Shown here: positions 17,694 to 24,515 of the stretch, in pieces
How positions within the stretch are numbered: position 1 is the first letter of the stretch
Layout: the number at the start of each line of letters is the position of its first letter
Assembly (NCBI GenBank): GCA_018267625.1
Contig: JAFDYC010000093.1
Location: 1 to 38,494 of the forward strand
From: Bacteroidota bacterium
Lineage (GTDB): Bacteria > Bacteroidota > Bacteroidia > Chitinophagales > Chitinophagaceae
Direction of reading: 5' to 3'
Length of the DNA: 38,494 nucleotides
Notes under the pieces: generated by a model
Databases searched by the model: none
The model's input: only the letters and a program-made list of their open reading frames with translations
Told to the model about the DNA's origin: nothing
Position numbers and translations under genes: made by a program

Positions 17694-18647
17694 TCAGAAC
17701 AATTCCTTCAGCACATTAATCACCACATGCGGTTTGCCCAATGTGTAGAAATGCAGTACCGGCACGCCGGAGGAAATCAGATCCTTGCATTGTGCCAACA
17801 GCCATTCCGTGCCAATTTGTTCGCATGCAGCTTCGCTTTTCGCTGCAAGCAATTCCCGGCTCAGCTCCAGCGGTATGTCCACATTGAAAATGCTGGGGAT
17901 AATCGTTAACTGCTTTTTGCCGGTAATGGGTTTCAAGCCCGGGATCACCGGCGCCTGGATACCAAAATCCCGACAGGCCTGGACGTAGGCATAATAATGC
18001 CGGTTGTCGAAAAACATCTGGGTGGTGATGTAAGAAGCTCCTCTGTCTATTTTCTGTTTGGTATAAAACAGGTCGGTATCGAGGTTAGGTGATTCGAAAT
18101 GTTTTTCAGGATACCCCGCCACGCCCACACAGAAATCCGTCTTGAAGCCATCCATAATTTCCTCTTCCAGGTAATGGCCTTCGTTGAGGCTGAGGATTTG
18201 GTCCACCAATTCATTGGCGTAATGATGCCCGTGCGGATGGGGCACAAAGAATTTTTCATTGCCTGCAGCATCACCACGCAAGGCAAGTACGTTTTTCACA
18301 CCGAGGTAGTGCAGGTCAATGAGTGCATTTTCGGTCTCCTCACGGCTGAACCCCCCGCAGATGAGGTGCGGCACTGCATCAATACCATATCGGTTCATGA
18401 TGGCTGCGCAGATGCCTACCGTGCCAGGTCGTTTACGGATTTCTACTCGCTCGAAATTGCCATCGCCCCGGCGCTTAAACACCTGCTCTGCACGATGGTA
18501 GGTAACGTTGATAAAGGCAGGGTGGAACTCACGAAATGGATCCAGCAGGCTAAAAATGTTTTCAATGCTTTTCCCTTTTGCAGGGGGTAATATCTCCAGC
18601 GAAATGATTGGCTTCTTTGCCTGTAGGAGATGTTCGGTCACTTTCAT
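17694..18647 (-). CDS. metF: Methylenetetrahydrofolate reductase
   Basis: 317 aa TIM-barrel flavoprotein, single catalytic domain as in bacteria. Reduces 5,10-methylene-THF to 5-methyl-THF for methionine synthesis. Visible: SLEILPPAKG near 16 (catalytic Glu in the S(L)E(F)xPP motif), FINVTYHR, HLICGGFSREE, VLALRGDAAG (folate/FAD-binding LRGD segment), and the C-terminal GVPVLHFYTLGKP. Start at the ATG at 18647; a perfect -7 box lies 8 nt upstream. Divergent from the YVTN lipoprotein gene. No metH or SAM-binding riboswitch is visible next to it. Confidence 0.96.
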   Translation of the reverse strand: MKVTEHLLQAKKPIISLEILPPAKGKSIENIFSLLDPFREFHPAFINVTYHRAEQVFKRRGDGNFERVEIRKRPGTVGICAAIMNRYGIDAVPHLICGGFSREETENALIDLHYLGVKNVLALRGDAAGNEKFFVPHPHGHHYANELVDQILSLNEGHYLEEEIMDGFKTDFCVGVAGYPEKHFESPNLDTDLFYTKQKIDRGASYITTQMFFDNRHYYAYVQACRDFGIQAPVIPGLKPITGKKQLTIIPSIFNVDIPLELSRELLAAKSEAACEQIGTEWLLAQCKDLISSGVPVLHFYTLGKPHVVINVLKELF

Positions 18648-18655
18648 ATTCGCTG

Positions 18656-18663
18656 CAAAATTA
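18656..18663 (-). promoter_or_regulatory. -7 element of metF
   Basis: Minus-strand TAATTTTG, exact TAnnTTTG, followed by 8 nt and then the ATG; predicts a near-leaderless transcript. Confidence 0.5.
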
Positions 18664-18719
18664 GGGCAGCGTACTGCCGGCTACATTTTCGGAAGGCAAT
18701 GAGCGAAGCCGGTGATGGC

Positions 18720-18727
18720 TAACTTTA
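18720..18727 (+). promoter_or_regulatory. -7-like element of YVTN lipoprotein gene
   Basis: TAACTTTA, one base off TAnnTTTG, 6 nt before the ATG at 18734. Predicts transcription starting at or beside the start codon. Confidence 0.4.
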
Positions 18728-18733
18728 TGAACC

Positions 18734-20245
18734 ATGAAACGCAGCCTGCCCAGGCTCTGGGTTATTTCTCTGTCTCTCATTTCCTTGCTGTTTTTTTTTC
18801 TAGCCTGTAAGCACCAGCGTTATGAGCCGGATATAGCTGTCGGTGATGGCAGTTATCCTCCCGAGGTGAACAAAATCATTATGCTGCATTGCACCGCAAC
18901 ACCTCAGGGTGGTGGTTGCCACAATGCATATGGCTACGTCAATTCAGCCGGCCTTCGGCTCGACACCTGGAATTATATGTTTGAAGGCACACGTCACGGT
19001 GCCGTGGTCGTTCCTTTTGACACGCTTTACAGCCCCTTATTGCATTTCATCAACATTGACTCGAACCTGGGCTCAATCGGGCTGCCTACGATGCCTTACA
19101 ACCAAAAGCCTCTTTCCCGAACAGATTTCCTGAGCATCCGTAACTGGGTCGCGCGGGGAGCGCCGGATAAAAATGGAATCATCCCCTTCGCAGCAAACCC
19201 AGGCACTCGCCAAAAAATCTATATCACCAACCAGGCTCAGGACGTGGTAAGCGTGGTAGATGCCTCCAGCCAGGTTATTATGCGCAATATTCCGGTGGGG
19301 GTTTCTCCTGCCATTGAGTCGCCGCACTGCATTCGGGTATCACCAGATGGGCAGTATGCTTATGTCTGTTTTCTGGGGGGCGATGATGTGCAGAAGATTG
19401 ACACAAAGACCGACCAAGTAGTGGGTCAGATAAAAATCAGCAATGGCGGCTCACAATGGAATGTATTGTTGATTTCGCCGGACGGAACAAAGATTATGGT
19501 CTCTGACCTGGCCCGTGGCTGGATGCGGCTCATCCGAACTGCTGACATGCAGGTGCTGACTTTTGTCGGCAGTGACGATAATCCTATTTCCCCATTCACC
19601 AGCCCGCATGGCATGGCAAGCTTGCCTGGCTTCGACACCCTCTACATGACAGGACAATATGGGAACACCGTTTTCAAATTCACACCAGACTTCCGATTCA
19701 TTAAATACATCTCCATTGACGGCAACCCCTCCAACTATAATACTGCCACCCGCGACCCACATGAAATCATGCTCTCGCCAGACAACAGCAAGTATTTCCT
19801 GACCTGCGAAGCCAGTGCCGAGGTACGGGTTATGGATGCTCATGCCGACACACTCATCAAGGTGATTCCTGTAGGCACCAAACCGCAGGAGATGGCTTTG
19901 TCCCACACAAAACCGTATCTCTTCGTCACCTGCATGGAAGACAATTCCACTGTGCCTGGTGCCAAGGGTTCGGTGGCGGTCATCAATTATCAAACCTTAC
20001 AACTCGTGAAGACGATTGACGGCCCCTTCTGGCAGCCGCATGGCATTGCTGTGGACGATGAAAACGGAACCTTCTATGTGGTCTCCACCAATATTGGCGG
20101 GCCTTTCAGCGGACACAACCACACCAAGAGCAATGGCAAGTCCGGCTGGTATAGCATCTATGACCTGAACACGCTGGAGCCAAGCAGCAACAGTCAATTT
20201 GAACTCTTGTCACAACCGTATTCTGCGGATTCAAGGATGAAGTGA
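18734..20245 (+). CDS. YVTN beta-propeller lipoprotein with N-terminal cytochrome c-like segment
   Basis: 503 aa. Lipoprotein signal with lipobox FLAC, Cys25 lipidated. Residues about 40-150 resemble the small cytochrome-c-like domain seen in Bacteroidota/Planctomycete lipoproteins (EVNKIIMLHC...GGCHN, then AGLRLDTWNYMFEG and LSRTDFLSIRNWVARGAPDKNG, similar to the I-x-x-W-I-x-x-GAP ending of that domain). The heme motif is atypical: Cys53 and Cys62-His63 are spaced CX8CH. Residues ~165-500 form YVTN-type propeller blades (KIYITNQAQDVVSVVDASSQVIMRNIPVG; KYFLTCEASAEVRVMDAHADTLIKVIPVG). The location is periplasmic or outer membrane. The function is unknown; a role in electron transfer or metal/surface binding is inference. 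folB follows 24 bp later and may be co-transcribed. Confidence 0.82.
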   Translation: MKRSLPRLWVISLSLISLLFFFLACKHQRYEPDIAVGDGSYPPEVNKIIMLHCTATPQGGGCHNAYGYVNSAGLRLDTWNYMFEGTRHGAVVVPFDTLYSPLLHFINIDSNLGSIGLPTMPYNQKPLSRTDFLSIRNWVARGAPDKNGIIPFAANPGTRQKIYITNQAQDVVSVVDASSQVIMRNIPVGVSPAIESPHCIRVSPDGQYAYVCFLGGDDVQKIDTKTDQVVGQIKISNGGSQWNVLLISPDGTKIMVSDLARGWMRLIRTADMQVLTFVGSDDNPISPFTSPHGMASLPGFDTLYMTGQYGNTVFKFTPDFRFIKYISIDGNPSNYNTATRDPHEIMLSPDNSKYFLTCEASAEVRVMDAHADTLIKVIPVGTKPQEMALSHTKPYLFVTCMEDNSTVPGAKGSVAVINYQTLQLVKTIDGPFWQPHGIAVDDENGTFYVVSTNIGGPFSGHNHTKSNGKSGWYSIYDLNTLEPSSNSQFELLSQPYSADSRMK

Positions 20246-20269
20246 GCTCCCAGAATCTCTTCCGTTATT

Positions 20270-20638
20270 ATGCTTTCCGTCTCCCTGAAATCCCTACGCA
20301 TCCACGCAGCCCATGGCCTTTATCCGGAAGAAGCCATACAAGGCAACGATTTTGAAATAGACATTGAGCTGCGCCTACCGGCAGAAATTGACGATGCCTG
20401 GCCACTGATTGACTATGCCCGCGTGTATGCCCTGACGCAGGAAGTGATGATGGGCCCTCGTGTAACCCTGCTGGAAATGCTGGTTCAAGCTATCTGGCAA
20501 AGGCTTCACAGGGAATGGCCACAACTAAGTTTCATCCGGGTGTGTGTGCGCAAACTTCATCCGCCTCTGGGTGGCGAAGTAGCTGCTTCGCAGGTTTGTT
20601 TTGAAAAAGAAATTCCGGCTCAGGGAACCCCTCTTTAG
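20270..20638 (+). CDS. folB: Dihydroneopterin aldolase
   Basis: 122 aa, normal length. FolB converts 7,8-dihydroneopterin to 6-hydroxymethyl-dihydropterin plus glycolaldehyde in folate synthesis. Visible: the RIHAAHGLYPEE segment (10-21) with the substrate-binding Glu, GNDFEIDIEL (25-34), the DYARVY (48-53) pattern with the conserved Tyr, TLLEML (66-71) with the pterin-anchoring Glu, and VRKLHPPLGG (93-102) carrying the catalytic Lys95. It lies 24 bp after the YVTN lipoprotein gene. Its stop codon overlaps that of the opposing small gene. Confidence 0.94.
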   Translation: MLSVSLKSLRIHAAHGLYPEEAIQGNDFEIDIELRLPAEIDDAWPLIDYARVYALTQEVMMGPRVTLLEMLVQAIWQRLHREWPQLSFIRVCVRKLHPPLGGEVAASQVCFEKEIPAQGTPL

Positions 20639-20871
20639 CCTTGCGCTGCTTCAATAGCATCACTGACAGCCAACAATAAACCATCTGGAATTTTTGCATC
20701 TCCGGGCTTCACCAATTCATATTTATCGCTCGTGCCCCAACGCAGCCAAAAGCGGGGGAAACCGGGAATATTGACTTCGAAATGCAACCCGTTGCTGCGG
20801 GTCATTGGCACGACCACTGCCAGGTGCCTGCGGCCTTCAAAACGAATGCTGGTCGTGAAATTCTGGGGCAT
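20635..20871 (-). CDS. Small conserved-looking hypothetical protein (78 aa)
   Basis: 78 aa from the ATG at 20871; the open frame extends to 21021 but that would run into the divergent peptidase gene. A perfect -7 box sits 4 nt upstream of this ATG, which supports both the gene and the start. The protein is soluble, basic-aromatic (FEGRRHLAVVVPM, HFEVNIPGFPRFWLRWG, YELVKPGDAKIPDGLLLAVSDAIE) and seems a compact alpha+beta domain. I do not recognise the family. The TAA at its end overlaps the TAG of folB on the other strand (shared TTAG). Confidence 0.65.
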   Translation of the reverse strand: MPQNFTTSIRFEGRRHLAVVVPMTRSNGLHFEVNIPGFPRFWLRWGTSDKYELVKPGDAKIPDGLLLAVSDAIEAAQG

Positions 20872-20875
20872 CGGC

Positions 20876-20883
20876 CAAAGATA
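20876..20883 (-). promoter_or_regulatory. -7 element of the 78-aa gene
   Basis: Minus-strand TATCTTTG matches TAnnTTTG exactly, then gccg, then ATG. Transcription would begin at the start codon. Confidence 0.55.
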
Positions 20884-20956
20884 GGCTGAGCTGTACACGG
20901 TACTTTTAACAACACTGCCCCAGATCCTTTCGGCAAGGGCGCCTGATTCTTTTTTT

Positions 20957-22912
20957 ATGAAAAAAAAATTACTCCTGCTGTTGGCCACAGCCCTGACAAC
21001 AACTTCTCTTTCTGCCCACAATTATTGCGCAGAACAGCACCAAAAAAATACGCAACTCCTGAAGGCAGCAAAGACGGCACTGGCATCGCCCTTACTGGAC
21101 GACTATGACGTCAAATACCTGAAGCTGGATTTGAGCATCAGCCCTCTCAGCACCCAGATACAGGGGAATGCACTTACAAAGGCTGTGACGCAACGAAGCA
21201 TGAGCACCTATGCTTTTGAACTGAGCGACAGCCTGACTATTGATTCCGCCAAATTCAACGGTGCCCTGGTGACGACAAGCCAGATTTCAGCGAATGTTCA
21301 GGGCATTGCATTAAGCACGCCACTCAGTGCCGGCAACCCATTCAGCGTACAGATTTATTATCATGGCAGCACTCCAAATGGCAATGGCTTTTTCACGCAT
21401 GGACTGAATCATTATTCATTACCACACGGTGTCAATATCACTTTTAGCCTTAGCGATCCTAACCTGGCCCGGGACTGGTGGCCCTGCAAACAATCCCTCA
21501 CAGACAAGATTGACTCAGCCCGGCTTTGGTTTACCGTGCCCGCCGGTTATATGGCCGGAAGCAATGGCCGACTGAATGCTGTGACCCCTGTAGGCGGACC
21601 TGATTTCCGCTATGAATGGACTACGTTTTATCCCATCGAATACTATCTTATTTCCGTATCGGTAGCTCCTTATGTCTTGCACCAGCAGCGTCTGCGATTT
21701 AGTGGTAGCGGCGACACCATGGCGGTGCAGCATTTTGTTTATGACACGTCCTACTACATGCCTACTATGCGGGCAGCATTAGACAGCACACCACTGGTGA
21801 TTGATTATTTCTCGCAGCTCTTCGGTCGCTATCCTTTCTGGAAAGAAAAGTATGGGCATTGCCTGGCTCCTCTTTCAGGAGGCATGGAACATCAGACCAT
21901 GACAACCCTTGGCGTGAACCTGCCTACTTATCTCATCGCTCATGAGCTGGGCCATCAGTGGTGGGGCGACCATGTGACCTATTCCTCCTGGCGCGACATC
22001 TGGCTGAGTGAAGGCTGGGCCTCTTATTGCGAACAATTATTCAAGGAACACTTTCAGGGCGACACGGCGGCCCAACAGCACTGTGCCGGAGTATTTGCCC
22101 GCGTGATGAGCCAGGCAGGAGGCAGCGTCATTGTGGATGACACCACGAATGTGTATCGCATTTTCGATTCACGGCTCACGTACGATAAGGGTGCTGCTGT
22201 GGCACACATGCTGCGGTATCTGGCTCCCAGTGATAGTGTTTTCTTTGCCGGCCTGAAAAACTATCAGCAACATTTTGCCTTTGGCCTAGCCAATACAGAT
22301 TCCTTCAAAAATGTAATGGAGGCAGCTTATGGCTTCAGCCTTGATACGTTCTTCACCCAATGGGTGTATGGCCAGGGCTACCCGATATATAGCGGCTCCT
22401 GGAATCAGCGGGACAGCGATGTGTATATCGAATTACATCAGAACGGCTCTTCACCTTCCGATGTGTCAGTTTTTTCGATGCCCCTGGAGCTAAAACTCTT
22501 CTCCAACAATGGCTCCGATACCATCGTGCGTGTCTATTTCGACCAGGTTACTCAGCAATACCACTTGCACTGGGCAGCACCGATGAATGGCTTCAGCATA
22601 GACCCCGGCGACAACATCGTGAACTGGACAAACGCAATCTCAAAAGATCCCCGGCTCGGAGTGAATACTGAAAAAAAATCCGGTCTTAATGTATCTCCAA
22701 ATCCCTCCGACATAGGCTTCTGGAGCTTGCGGGGGCTGGCACACGAAAGCCATTTGATACTTTGCGACCTGTCAGGCCAGGTGGTATGGGAAAAAGTAAA
22801 GGCTATCGGCAATCAGGAGATTAATAACCGGCAATTGCCCACTGGGATTTATCATCTATGGGTGATGCTGCCGGGCGACCAAACGAAAGGTTTTCTACTC
22901 GAAAAACGCTGA
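20957..22912 (+). CDS. M1-family zinc aminopeptidase with T9SS sorting tail
   Basis: 651 aa. Signal peptide MKKKLLLLLATALTTTSLSA. Gluzincin M1 peptidase removing N-terminal residues from peptides: exopeptidase motif GGMEH at 308-312, zinc site HELGH at 329-333 with the third ligand Glu352 (HExxH-X18-E) inside WLSEGWASY, and a downstream Tyr-containing segment (YDKGAAVAHMLR) for transition-state binding. An N-terminal beta-sandwich precedes the catalytic domain. The last ~75 residues (GLNVSPNPSDIGFWSLRG...) are a T9SS type A sorting domain, so it is an extracellular or surface peptidase, unlike the cytoplasmic PepN. Ends 7 bp before the convergent small membrane gene. Confidence 0.95.
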   Translation: MKKKLLLLLATALTTTSLSAHNYCAEQHQKNTQLLKAAKTALASPLLDDYDVKYLKLDLSISPLSTQIQGNALTKAVTQRSMSTYAFELSDSLTIDSAKFNGALVTTSQISANVQGIALSTPLSAGNPFSVQIYYHGSTPNGNGFFTHGLNHYSLPHGVNITFSLSDPNLARDWWPCKQSLTDKIDSARLWFTVPAGYMAGSNGRLNAVTPVGGPDFRYEWTTFYPIEYYLISVSVAPYVLHQQRLRFSGSGDTMAVQHFVYDTSYYMPTMRAALDSTPLVIDYFSQLFGRYPFWKEKYGHCLAPLSGGMEHQTMTTLGVNLPTYLIAHELGHQWWGDHVTYSSWRDIWLSEGWASYCEQLFKEHFQGDTAAQQHCAGVFARVMSQAGGSVIVDDTTNVYRIFDSRLTYDKGAAVAHMLRYLAPSDSVFFAGLKNYQQHFAFGLANTDSFKNVMEAAYGFSLDTFFTQWVYGQGYPIYSGSWNQRDSDVYIELHQNGSSPSDVSVFSMPLELKLFSNNGSDTIVRVYFDQVTQQYHLHWAAPMNGFSIDPGDNIVNWTNAISKDPRLGVNTEKKSGLNVSPNPSDIGFWSLRGLAHESHLILCDLSGQVVWEKVKAIGNQEINNRQLPTGIYHLWVMLPGDQTKGFLLEKR

Positions 22913-22919
22913 AGCCGGC

Positions 22920-23117
22920 TCAATACCGAAAGAGCGCGCGGAGGATGACCAGGATGAGGGCAATCAGAAAAACAAGGATGGAAATCCGGTTCATGCCATG
23001 CATCAGGAAGATGTTCACATTCCGGGGTTCATTGGGGGCACGCTTCTTCAGGAAAAGGTATTTTTTGATTTGATCCCAAATGCCGTATTGAGGTTTCGGA
23101 TGAGGCGTTTCTTCCAT
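22920..23117 (-). CDS. Small single-helix membrane protein (DUF6728-like)
   Basis: 65 aa. A soluble N-terminus with IWDQIKKYLFLKKRAPNEPRNVN, then MHGMNRISILVFLIALILVILRALF, one membrane helix at the C-terminus. This matches my memory of the Bacteroidota family DUF6728 (IW-x-Q-I...YLF...MHG-x-N-x-IS-I). The role is unknown. A -7-like box lies 4 nt upstream of the ATG. It is divergent from the tRNA gene. Confidence 0.72.
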   Translation of the reverse strand: MEETPHPKPQYGIWDQIKKYLFLKKRAPNEPRNVNIFLMHGMNRISILVFLIALILVILRALFRY

Positions 23118-23121
23118 TTTG

Positions 23122-23129
23122 GAAAGTTA
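23122..23129 (-). promoter_or_regulatory. -7-like element of the DUF6728-like gene
   Basis: Minus-strand TAACTTTC, one base off TAnnTTTG, then caaa and ATG. Confidence 0.4.
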
Positions 23130-23138
23130 CGGGGACAA

Positions 23139-23169
23139 TTTGTGGGGATGCATGCGGAACCTATATTTG
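23139..23169 (+). promoter_or_regulatory. Promoter of tRNA-Ala
   Basis: TTTG (23139-23142), exactly 19 nt, then TATATTTG (23162-23169): a full match to the Bacteroidota -33/-7 consensus. The tRNA begins 14 nt after the -7 box, leaving a short 5' leader of about 7 nt. Confidence 0.85.
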
Positions 23170-23182
23170 CGGCCCCAAACAC

Positions 23183-23255
<73 letters not shown>

Positions 23256-23269
23256 CAACCTTTCCGGAA

Positions 23270-23295
23270 AGGCTGCCTCATCAGGTAGCCTTTTT
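23270..23295 (+). terminator. Terminator after tRNA-Ala
   Basis: AGGCTGCC / GGTAGCCT stem (8 bp, one G-U) with a 6 nt loop, running into TTTTT. Starts 14 nt after the tRNA end. Confidence 0.8.
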
Positions 23296-23375
23296 CATTA
23301 CCTGAAATTATTATTGAGCCAGCCTGAACACGCTGATTGATGCAGCTTCTGTTGCAGCCTGGCCTCGAAGCTTCG

Positions 23376-24056
23376 TTAGGAGCTTGCTGGTTTTCTGGCG
23401 GCAATCTGGTCGAAAACTCCTTGTACTACTTTGTCGCAATAGCGCAGATTGAACTCGAAGATTTCGCTGGAAGTATAGAAGGCCTCAAGTTGCTTGCGCA
23501 GGAGCATTTTTGCACGGTTCAGCCTGACTTTCACATTGACCTGGCTAATGTCCATCAATGTGGCGGTCTCTGCCGTGCTGAAGCCTTCTACCTCGCGCAG
23601 CATAAAGACATTCCGGTAGATCAGGGGCAAGGCCTGGATGTTTTCTTCCAGCACTGTGGCCAGTTGCCTGTTTGCCGTTTTCCCATCGGGCCGGGTGTTG
23701 GGTGCTGCCTGCATGAAGTCGGTTTGATACTGGTGGATGTCGCTCTCGGGAAGCTCATTTTGTCGCTGTGCGGAATGGAGCTTGTGGTAACAGCGGTGAA
23801 GGGCAATCCGAGCTAACCAGGTCTTGTAGGAGGCTTCGTGCCGAAAGTTTTTGAGCTGGCAGAAAGCAGCAAAATGGGCATCCTGCATGATGTCTTCCGC
23901 ATCTTCATGACTGAGGCCATGTGTACGGGCAATGCGGTAGAGCAATGTGTTGTAGCGCCGGATGAGCAACTCAAACAAGGCTGTGTTCCCGGCGATGACC
24001 TGATCCACAATTTCAAAATCGCTGGCTTGCGTATAGGTATTTAAGGCAGCATCCAT
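23376..24056 (-). CDS. RNA polymerase sigma factor, sigma-70 ECF type
   Basis: 226 aa. Region 2 about 27-94 (LFELLIRRYNTLLYRIARTHGLSHEDAEDIMQDAHFAAF, then YKTWLARIALHRCYHKL) and region 4 about 136-187 with a helix-turn-helix (LPLIYRNVFMLREVEGFSTAETATLMDISQVNVKVRLNRAKMLLR); regions 1.2 and 3 are absent, as in ECF factors. A C-terminal extension (190-226) carries EFNLRYCDKVVQGV with one Cys, a tail found in some ECF groups. No anti-sigma factor with a zinc-finger ASD is adjacent. The upstream same-strand gene (40 bp away) encodes a four-helix membrane protein that could be a sensor or target. Regulon unknown. Confidence 0.92.
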   Translation of the reverse strand: MDAALNTYTQASDFEIVDQVIAGNTALFELLIRRYNTLLYRIARTHGLSHEDAEDIMQDAHFAAFCQLKNFRHEASYKTWLARIALHRCYHKLHSAQRQNELPESDIHQYQTDFMQAAPNTRPDGKTANRQLATVLEENIQALPLIYRNVFMLREVEGFSTAETATLMDISQVNVKVRLNRAKMLLRKQLEAFYTSSEIFEFNLRYCDKVVQGVFDQIAARKPASS

Positions 24057-24096
24057 ATTCTCTCGGTGACGAATTTATAGTTACTGATTTTCTCAT

Positions 24097-24432
24097 TTAG
24101 AATGCTACGAACAACAGCAGCACGAAGCCGATGACAGCCACCAGGCCATGGACCATCGCCAGGGAGCCTGGGCCTATTTTATTTTTCAGGTCGCGGGCAA
24201 AGAGATAAAAGCCGGCTAAGGCTGCGATGATGAAAAAGATGAGGCTGGTTCGGACGGCTGCCCCCTCGCTGCTCAAGGCATGAACAATGAGCAGCACCAG
24301 GGCGGTTGCCGCAAAGGCACCATGTAGGTACACAAACTTGCGGGGCGGTTTTGCCGCGCTCATCCAATGTTTCAGATTGATGATTCCCAAGGCAGCGGCC
24401 AGGGCAAAGAGGGCAATAATGAGGTAAAGCAT
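24097..24432 (-). CDS. Small four-helix membrane protein with conserved-looking histidines
   Basis: 111 aa. Four hydrophobic helices at about 2-20, 34-53, 63-79 and 90-111, separated by short charged loops. His37 and His51 lie 14 apart on helix 2 (HX13H, the spacing of bis-heme cytochrome b helices) and His95 is at the start of helix 4, so b-heme binding is possible, but this is inference. I do not recognise the family. It is 40 bp upstream of the ECF sigma gene on the same strand and probably co-transcribed with it. Confidence 0.7.
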   Translation of the reverse strand: MLYLIIALFALAAALGIINLKHWMSAAKPPRKFVYLHGAFAATALVLLIVHALSSEGAAVRTSLIFFIIAALAGFYLFARDLKNKIGPGSLAMVHGLVAVIGFVLLLFVAF

Positions 24433-24515
24433 TTCAGAGGTGTTTAGGATATAGTATCCCCAGACCCCGAAAGGTTACAGCCTCTGAAAGAATTCTTTTT
24501 TAAAAGCTGCAGCTC

